A stretch of DNA of 64,000 bases from Sclerotinia nivalis (lineage: Eukaryota > Ascomycota > Leotiomycetes > Helotiales > Sclerotiniaceae). The notes beneath the pieces were generated by a model that was not told where the DNA came from, did not search any database, and worked only from the letters and a program-made list of their open reading frames with translations. The position numbers and the translations under genes are program-made. How positions within the stretch are numbered: the first letter of the stretch is position 1; the number at the start of each line of letters is the position of its first letter. Shown here in pieces: positions 57,067 to 64,000 of the stretch. The stretch is taken from NCBI GenBank assembly GCA_029531795.1, contig JAPEIS010000008.1, forward strand, positions 62,001 through 126,000, given 5' to 3'.

Positions 57067-59024
57067 CTAAACACCAACTCCCTCCCCAATCTCCACAATA
57101 GCCTTCACCAATCCATCCATCGTCTCTCTTCTCGTCTGCACATTAACCACAGCCCTAAAAAACTTTCCTTTCTCACCACTCGCATAATCCACCATAAAAC
57201 CCCTCGTCAACAATTTATTTGCTACTTCCTGCGTTGTTTTTGTATTTTCTTCTTTATTTCCCAATTTCTTATCCTTGGCATGGTAAAAACAGATTTGTAA
57301 ACATGGGGGTGGATTTGAGGATACGAGGACCAAGTCTTTATTCTCAGAAACGAGTTGAGAGAAATATGCAGCTGTGGAAAAAGCATGGTCGATTTGGGAT
57401 TGGAAACCAGCTGTTCCGTAGTATATCCATGATAAAGCTAATTTGAGAGAATCACCACGACGACCACATTGAAGGGTAAGGTCGGCGAGATCCCATACTT
57501 CTGATCCGTCTTCGATGGTGTGGAAGAGGTAGTCTGCGGGTAATGTGTTTGCTTTGTGGAATTTGGATAGATCGGGTCCGAGGAGGAAGGAACAGGTTAA
57601 GGGGACATTCATCATTTTATGTGGATTAACGGCTAGGGAATCGGCGAGGTGAGATCCTTCTAGTTTGGATTTGTGGGTAGGGGAGAAGATTGCGGGACCA
57701 CCCCATGAGGCATCGATGTGGAGCCATAGATTGTGGGATTTACAAACTTTTGATATCTCGGTGAATGGGTCGTAGGAACCGTAGATGGTGGTTCCAGCTG
57801 TGGCGTTTACGTAAAAGGGGGTTTTGTTTTCGGAGATGCTCTTTTTGATGAGGGTGTCGAGTTCGGATGGAATCATTCGGCCTTCGCCGTCGACAGGGAC
57901 GGGAATCACATTATTGGATCCGAGACCACACATTTGAGCTGCTTTTTCGAGGGAGTAATGACCATGGGCTGAAGTGAAGAGAACGAATTGATGAGTGCCA
58001 TTTCCGTTTTGTTTTGTTTCTGGAAAGAGAATGTTGCGAGCAATTATTATGGAGGTTGTATTTGAGGCTGAACCACCTTGAGTTGAGATTCCTCCTGCAT
58101 GAGATCCATTGAAACCGAAAAGGCTGGCAAAAGCTTTTGCGGTAGTTTTTTCAATGATAGTTAGAGCTGGAGATACTTGGTAGACGTGAAGCTGTTAATA
58201 ATTTTAGTATAGGGCTGACATGAAGTTTGCATGGCTATTTTCAGGGATTAAACCTACATTTGTATTCAAAACAGCCAATATCAATTCGGAGATAATTCCT
58301 ACCTACATCTAATTTTCAGCTGATGTACTGTGCATTTTTCACCGCTTCAAATTGTGGATGCGTTCGTACATACCGCATTTGTGCTCGAATAGAGTTTATC
58401 TAGGAATCCTTGATCCCACGTATTGACACTATATTTAAGCACTTGCTCAACGGTCATCAATAAACCATCTTTCCCCTTTCCATTGGTAGGAAGGTTGAAA
58501 TGTAGAAGTTGAAGTAATTTCTCGGGTTTATGATGTTCGAGAAGTGTGGTTCGGGGACCTCCACCTGAAATGGATTTTCCGTGACCGGTGTGTTTGGTAT
58601 CGGCATCTTCGTCGGCTGATCTGATGAAGGGGATGATGAGGGATTGGACGGCTTTGAGTAACTAGTAAGTAAGTTTGATATGTTAGATGATGTGTACTGT
58701 GATGATTATCTGTGGGTCTCTTGATTGAATTGGGATGACATGGCATGGCTGACTGAGATTTGATATTGATATAGATATATATATTGATATTGATATTGAT
58801 ATACAAGAATGAAGGGTGGTGGTTGAAGGGCAATGAAGGGCAATGATTGAATGGCAATGAAAGGCAATGATTGAATGGTAATGCATGGACTTTTTTCTCA
58901 CATCTTCTACTTCATCAGCACGGTTCAATGGGTTTGAACCATTTGGAACATTTTGACCACTTGAAACAGTGTTATCCCGCATTGGTAATTCAATGTTTTT
59001 GACCGTTGTTCCCATCGAAGACAT
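57067..59024 (-). CDS. PLP-dependent group II decarboxylase (GAD/CSAD/AADC type)
   Basis: Three exons (59,024-58,902; 58,661-58,374; 58,191-57,067), all phase 0, encode 511 aa. Recognisable parts are SGGGPRTTLLEHHKPEKLL, VNTWDQGFLDKLYSSTNA, YQVSPALTIIEK, GGISTQGGSASNTTSIIIAR, FTSAHGHYSLEKAA, the PLP-binding HIDASWGG with Asp297, and NPHKMMNVPL with the Schiff-base Lys329. The NPHK form and overall length fit the branch with glutamate, cysteine-sulfinate or aspartate decarboxylases rather than plant-type tyrosine decarboxylases, but substrate cannot be set from sequence alone. The first intron (about 240 nt) contains a TATTGATATTGATA repeat. Probably cytosolic, as no targeting sequence is seen. 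Confidence 0.9.
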
Positions 59025-60264
59025 TTTTGAAGAATGAATTGTGTATATTTTGGTAGGAAATAGGAGTAAGGTTAGATATAATACAGGAGAGAAGAGTAAG
59101 GTTATGTGTATACGGGAGAGAAGAGAGAAGAGTAAGGTTATGTGTATCCGGGAGAGAAGTGTGAAGAGTAAGGTTATGTGTATACGGTTAGTGAGAAGAG
59201 TAAGGTTATATATAATGTGGTAGAGAAGTATAGAGCAAAGAGAAGAAATGAGTAGAATTAGTAATGAGTGATAAGTAATAAGTACCTCATTAAATTATAT
59301 ACATCTCGTCTATGGTAAGGAAAACAATGAGAAATAATACAGTTGAGCAATCAATACCTTGTAATAACAAAATACCTCGATAGTAAAATATCATCAATTC
59401 CCGTGACGCGCATAAAATTTCGCCATAATGTCATTTGATAGAGTCAATACTGTGTCATGACAAGACGGCAGAATATCGGAGTTGGAGTTGAAGTTGAAGT
59501 TGAAGTGAGTGAATGATGTGATTAAGTGAAGTGAAGCGGGGGGAGAAGAGAAGAGAAGAGAAGAGAAGAGAAGAAAGAAATGATAAAAGAGAAAAGGAAA
59601 AGAGAAAATGAAAATGAAGAGGAAAATGAAAAGGCTGAAAAGTTACAAAAAGTACCCAAGTACCCAAGTACCAAGTACAAGTAACCCGATCGATTTCGAT
59701 CTCACCGCCCTTGATAAAAAAGTTTGATAACCGCTGGGATTTTTGAGTTGACAACAAGGACAACAAAGGCTTACAATCCACTTTAAATACCACTCGAGCT
59801 GTACTCTTCACTTAAAACATCATTTTTGCCAAGGAAAGGAAAGAAAAGAAAAAATAAATAAATAAAAAGCTCGGTAGGAGAATAACCAACCAGGTTTATT
59901 ATTTATTATTTTATATTATTTTATATCTACCTCTATTGCCCATTGCCCTACCCACCAATGCACACGCTACAAAAATTAAACCGCTAGCGCCCGCAATTCA
60001 CATTTCCAAAACTTTGGATTCGAATTCTTCAATTACATCAATCCATCTGTCCGTTGGTAAAAAGAAGATAACTACCATATCATATTTTACCTACATATCA
60101 TACATATTTTCTCATACATTCAATTCAATTCAATTCAATTATATTCAACTCATTCAATTTACCCTTCCTTCATCTTCATCATTTAATTTACCTTCAATCT
60201 ATCTACCTCCAATCTCCCTTCAATCTCCCTTCTATCTCCCTTCAATCCTCCCACCACCACCACC
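59025..60264. other. Divergent intergenic region, leaders of decarboxylase and NOP9 genes
   Basis: Near 59,065-59,215 the unit GAGAAGAGTAAGGTTATGTGTAT recurs four times with variation. AGAAG and AAATG simple repeats lie at 59,542-59,640. The stretch 59,936-60,264 is a CT-rich leader ending CCACCACCACCACC just before the NOP9 ATG. Confidence 0.45.
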
Positions 60265-62634
60265 ATGCCAAAAGAAAATAAACACGCAAGAGGAAGAAGA
60301 GATACTTTGAAAAGAAAGAGGGAAGAAGATACTGAAAGAGAAGAGAATCACGATAACATCACTCAAGATTTGAAAAGGCGGAGATCATCACAAGATGAAG
60401 CGGTTTCCTTCATTACCCTAGACAACGATAAGACTTTTTCTTCATTTTCAGCTGGCACAGGTACAAATGCAATTGAAGTGGCAGATCGTCCATATTATGG
60501 ATTACTCGAAGATGAAGAACAAGAATATTTTCGAAGGGCTGATGAATTACTCGAATTGAACGATTTCCCTTCAGAAGAAGAACGAAGCCTTTTTCTCGCA
60601 AATGTATATCGGGAAGCCAAAGGAAAGGAATTGAAGATTGCTTGTAGTCAATCATGTTCCAGGTTAATGGAAAGATTGATTTTGTTGAGTACAGCTCAAC
60701 AGAAGAAGAAATTGTTTACTCAATTTGCCGGAAATTTTCCTCATTTGGTGTCACATCGTTTTGCAAGTCATTGTTGTGAGATGTTGTTCATTCAATCCGC
60801 TTCCATCGTTACAGAGGAACTTACCGGGGCAGAAAAGAGGGAGCAAAAGAAAGAGGCAGAGGCAAATGATGAGGAAGAAGGGGAAGGAAAAGAAGATGAG
60901 GTTACTGAGTCTATGGAAAGTTTGTTTCTAGCCACATTGGATGAACTCGAAGGACAATTATCTTCCCTCCTCACAGATCGATTCGCATCTCATACACTTC
61001 GAGTTTTACTCATTATCCTTTCTGGACGACCTTTGGAAAAATCTTCGACAAAATCATTACTGCAAAGCAAGAAGAAGGAAAAGATTGGTATAAATGGATT
61101 GGATACCGCTCCTACAGAGTTCTCCCTCAACAAGCGTACCGTGCCGGAATCTTTCTTGTGGGCGATTGAGAAGATTATTTCGGATACAATTGCTTCAATG
61201 GATAGAGCTTTCATTCAGGTTTTAGTTGGACATCCTACTGGAAATCCTTGTTTACAATTGTTACTCGAACTGGAACTCACAAACCCAAGCTCAAAGAAGG
61301 GTGGCAATTCCGAACAAAAGACTCTTATATCTACACTTTTACCAGATGATATTGCTGTGGAAGGTAGTCAATCTGCCATCTTCGTCAATGGTATTGTCTA
61401 TGACCAGATTGGTTCTAGAGTTTTGGAAACTATCATGACACATGCTCCAGGAAAGTTATTCAAACAAATTTACCGGGCAATCTTCAAGGATCGAATCGCA
61501 GGATTAGCACGAAATGAGATAGCATCTTATGTTGTTATTCGAGTTTTAAATCGTCTTAGCAAAGAGGATCTTGAGGAAGCAATAACAGAAATCTCTCCCC
61601 AGATTGAAGGTTTGGTTGCCAGAAATCGAACCAACATCATCAAGGTCTTATTGGAACGATGCCAAGCTCGACGTGCAAGTACAGAAGCTCTCACAAATAG
61701 TATTGCTGTTGCATATGGATCCGATAAGAATCAGTTAATCTTGAAGATGGCTGATATTTCTCTCGAAACTCTTACAGCAGCTACCGCACCACCTCCAGTA
61801 GTCACGGATGATGACAAGCCAGCTCCGGTCACTGTTTTACCTAAACCTAGTCCATCTCAACTTCATGGATCTTTACTTGCTCAAGCAATGCTCAAGATAC
61901 CTGGACCACCTTCTCAACTCATCCAAAATTCTTTGTTGGCACTTCCCACTTCTACCATACTTGCCCTCTCTTTATACCCAACCACAACTCATATAATTCA
62001 AGCATCACTTCTTCCATCTCCACCCAATACTCCTTCGAACCTTTTATTCCGCCGCAAACTCATTAACTCTATTATATCACCTCCAGTGGCGGCTACTTCA
62101 ACCACCCAACCACCAATAATTACATTATCCTTGTCATCTGCAGGAACACATACCCTAGATTCTCTTCTACACACAACCTCTACACCAACCTCTACTTCAT
62201 CAGCTTCCCTATTTTCTCTTTGCGAACGTATTGCCATGTCCCTTATGCCTTACGAAGCTTTACTTCGAGAAAGTTGGACAGGAAGAATTGTTTGGAGAAA
62301 TTGGTCTATGGATTTATTCAAGAGAAGAAGAGCGGACTGGGTGAAGAGGGTTAAGAGTGGAGATACTCAAGGAAAATACAATATTTCAAATACAGTTGTA
62401 TTCAAGAGTCAAGATGGCAATGCAAATGCTATGGTTGGAAAAGAAATTCTGGGAGATGGAATTGGAAAGCCTCATGGAAAAGGTAAAGGTGGTGATAAAG
62501 AATTTGGAGGAGAGAGGCAAAAGAGTGCTATTGAGTTGGCGAGAGAGAAGTTCGCTGCTCATAAACTTACAAGTTTTAAGGGAAAGATTATGCCACCTAA
62601 GGGAGTGAAAGCTACTGGTGCAAATGCTATTTGA
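60265..62634 (+). CDS. NOP9: Nucleolar Pumilio-like protein NOP9
   Basis: A single-exon frame of 789 aa beginning MPKENKHARGRRDTLKRKRE (CACCATGCC context). A basic, nuclear-localisation-type N-terminus is followed by YYGLLEDEEQEYFRRADELL and a series of Puf-type repeats spread over the protein: RFASHCCEMLFI, RFASHTLRVLLI, GNPCLQLLLELEL, GSRVLETIMTHAPG, ASYVVIRVLNRL and GTHTLDSLL. An acidic insert (about 180-205) and a Lys-rich C-terminus (GKGKGGDKEFGG) are present. NOP9 binds pre-rRNA with its U-shaped Puf repeats and is required for 18S rRNA maturation in the nucleolus. Length and repeat spacing fit the family. Confidence 0.92.
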   Translation: MPKENKHARGRRDTLKRKREEDTEREENHDNITQDLKRRRSSQDEAVSFITLDNDKTFSSFSAGTGTNAIEVADRPYYGLLEDEEQEYFRRADELLELNDFPSEEERSLFLANVYREAKGKELKIACSQSCSRLMERLILLSTAQQKKKLFTQFAGNFPHLVSHRFASHCCEMLFIQSASIVTEELTGAEKREQKKEAEANDEEEGEGKEDEVTESMESLFLATLDELEGQLSSLLTDRFASHTLRVLLIILSGRPLEKSSTKSLLQSKKKEKIGINGLDTAPTEFSLNKRTVPESFLWAIEKIISDTIASMDRAFIQVLVGHPTGNPCLQLLLELELTNPSSKKGGNSEQKTLISTLLPDDIAVEGSQSAIFVNGIVYDQIGSRVLETIMTHAPGKLFKQIYRAIFKDRIAGLARNEIASYVVIRVLNRLSKEDLEEAITEISPQIEGLVARNRTNIIKVLLERCQARRASTEALTNSIAVAYGSDKNQLILKMADISLETLTAATAPPPVVTDDDKPAPVTVLPKPSPSQLHGSLLAQAMLKIPGPPSQLIQNSLLALPTSTILALSLYPTTTHIIQASLLPSPPNTPSNLLFRRKLINSIISPPVAATSTTQPPIITLSLSSAGTHTLDSLLHTTSTPTSTSSASLFSLCERIAMSLMPYEALLRESWTGRIVWRNWSMDLFKRRRADWVKRVKSGDTQGKYNISNTVVFKSQDGNANAMVGKEILGDGIGKPHGKGKGGDKEFGGERQKSAIELAREKFAAHKLTSFKGKIMPPKGVKATGANAI

Positions 62635-64000
62635 GACTTCGGGGTTGGATGAGGGTTAAATGAACATGGGATCATGAATGAAACTTCACGATGTGACAAG
62701 ATGGAATTGAATGGGATAAGATTCTTCGGCAATCGCTTTCCAGAAACGGATATATGTTCAAGCATGATTTGGGTACTAGCCTATGAGAATGGATGAGGTG
62801 GGAAATGGGTAATTAAAAGCGACAATCAAACAATGAATGAGGGACACAATTGGAGAAACAAAAAAAGGTGTAGGATACTAGAATGAACGAGGCTACGAAT
62901 GTGTGATAGCTATTGAAAGATTGCCCCGCGGAGCTATGAGAAAGATTCTTTACTTGATTCTACTTTCTTTTTTCGTTTGTCTATCTTTCTGGTCTGGTTT
63001 ACGCTATAATGTTCTTGATTGGTCTAATGGTTTTGATTGATCTTCGATATGGTTTTTGTGGCTGTCTTTCCTCTAATTTTTATGATTAAATTACAAATAT
63101 TACTTAGCGTGCATAGCATGGGATTTATGGATGGGTTGGGAATGAGGCTGGGTGGGGGTGCATTGGTAGGTAGATGATGAGAAGAAGAGGTTTCTTTGGG
63201 AGGGGAGAAGAGGGGATGATGAATGGAGTGGAATTAGTGATGAGATGTAAATGTCAATCCAGAAATCAAAGAGTTAGTTCATTTGTTGATTAGGTTTTGG
63301 TGATTGTGTGATTGTATGATATGATATGATGTGGTTGATGTTTTTGAGGTAGGTAATGATGATGATGGAGTGAATGAGTAAGGAAATAGATGACATTATA
63401 CCGTATTCCATACATCCCACATAAATATATTCCATATCAACATTCAACGAATAGCCTCCGAAAAACCATATACATATATAATGAATACGGAAGACTATTG
63501 GACATACTGGGTAGTACACGAACGATATCGAGATTAGATTGAAAGTGTGGAGAGTAGTTTGTAGGAAGAGGAAGAGGAAGAGGAAGAGGAAGAGGAAGAG
63601 GAAGAGGAAGAGGAAGAGGAAGAGGAAGAGGAAGAGGAAGAGGAAGAGGAAGAGGAAGAGGAAGAGGAAGAGGAAGAGGAAGAGGAAGAGGAAGAGGAAG
63701 AGGAAGAGGAAGAGGAAGAGGAAGAGGTGATGTTTAAGAATGTGAAATGTGAAATGTGAAATGTGGTTTGGAGGAGTTGGATGGAATGGGGGTATGAGAT
63801 GAATGATGTCGCTTAGTGAGGAAGTTGAATGTAGCTACTGCTGAGGCTGAGGTTGAGGCTGAGGACAAAGAGTAGGAGGTTATGGTGGCTTTACTAGGTA
63901 ACCATCTGTTGGTGAAAATATAGGTATAGAAGGGGATGATTGGGGGTTACGCAATGGTAATGATTATTTTGCAAAAAGATGATGATGGGTGAGATTATCT
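62635..64000. other. Intergenic with GAAGAG microsatellite
   Basis: No gene is supported. The open frames at 63,274-63,519 and over the array are not gene-like. A GAGGCTGAGG repeat lies at about 63,842-63,864. Confidence 0.45.
63563..63727. repeat. AGGAAG hexamer microsatellite (about 27 copies)
   Basis: A perfect all-purine array of about 165 bp. It is open in several frames (Lys-Arg, Arg-Gly-Arg and Glu-Glu type translations), which explains the open frame there. All-purine tracts of this length can adopt triplex (H-DNA) structure. Confidence 0.92.

Noticed and set aside
63539..63730. Lys-Arg repeat frame
   Set aside because: Produced entirely by the AGGAAG array.
1..64000. CRISPR array, prokaryotic operons or a secondary-metabolite cluster
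   Set aside because: Direct repeats seen are simple-sequence arrays without spacers; genes are intron-bearing, single and functionally unrelated; no PKS, NRPS or terpene synthase motifs were found.

Overview
The window reads as nuclear DNA of a filamentous ascomycete. The evidence is short spliceosomal introns (mostly 41-100 nt, GTANGT/GTRAGT donors, CTAAC-type branch sites), CT-rich leaders, RIP-like decay of transposons, and a Pezizomycotina gene set. Gene content and intron style suggest a leotiomycete (Botrytis/Sclerotinia-like). That assignment is inference and needs a database search.

Positions 1-10,000 are an AT-rich block of nested, RIP-mutated transposons. It holds the 3' end of a plus-strand Ty3/gypsy chromovirus with its LTR, a minus-strand gypsy gag-RT with a 5' LTR of identical length (163 bp), another plus-strand integrase/chromodomain fragment, an intact antisense cysteine-motif ORF (4786-5382), a complete Fot1/pogo DNA transposon (5419-7270, TA target duplication, about 58-bp inverted repeats), and a third, minus-strand gypsy gag-protease-RT relic. 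At nearly every place I could align by eye, stops stand where the family has tryptophan.

Positions 10,000-12,860 are a sparse transition zone with a C2H2 zinc-finger relic and an intron-containing tRNA-Trp-like gene. From 12.9 to 32.2 kb lies a dense block of housekeeping genes: a PP28/PDAP1 phosphoprotein, a small cysteine-motif protein, the exocytosis regulator Sro7/Lgl with a tomosyn-type R-SNARE tail, a small basic protein, histone chaperone ASF1, cleavage factor RNA14 (divergent from ASF1) and a full slicer-type Argonaute (QDE-2/Ago1) with two possible first exons.

From 32 to 48 kb gene density falls and simple repeats are common. Genes here are a small membrane protein, a Ras-like GTPase, an AMMECR1-domain protein, a 62-aa predicted secreted peptide, a D-2-hydroxyacid dehydrogenase, a membrane-anchored acidic protein interrupted by one in-frame TAG, and another small membrane protein. 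A near-perfect inverted repeat (34,569-34,734) could fold into a long hairpin.

From 48 to 64 kb there is a broken HSL-type esterase pseudogene, a conserved two-TM protein, mitochondrial IF-2 (with a 27-nt first exon), a PLP-dependent group II decarboxylase, the nucleolar Pumilio-like protein NOP9, and hexamer microsatellites. The genes do not form a cluster or shared pathway. The clearest functional link is that Argonaute belongs to the RNA-silencing machinery that in fungi can act on transposons like those at the left edge; nothing in the sequence ties the two together directly.
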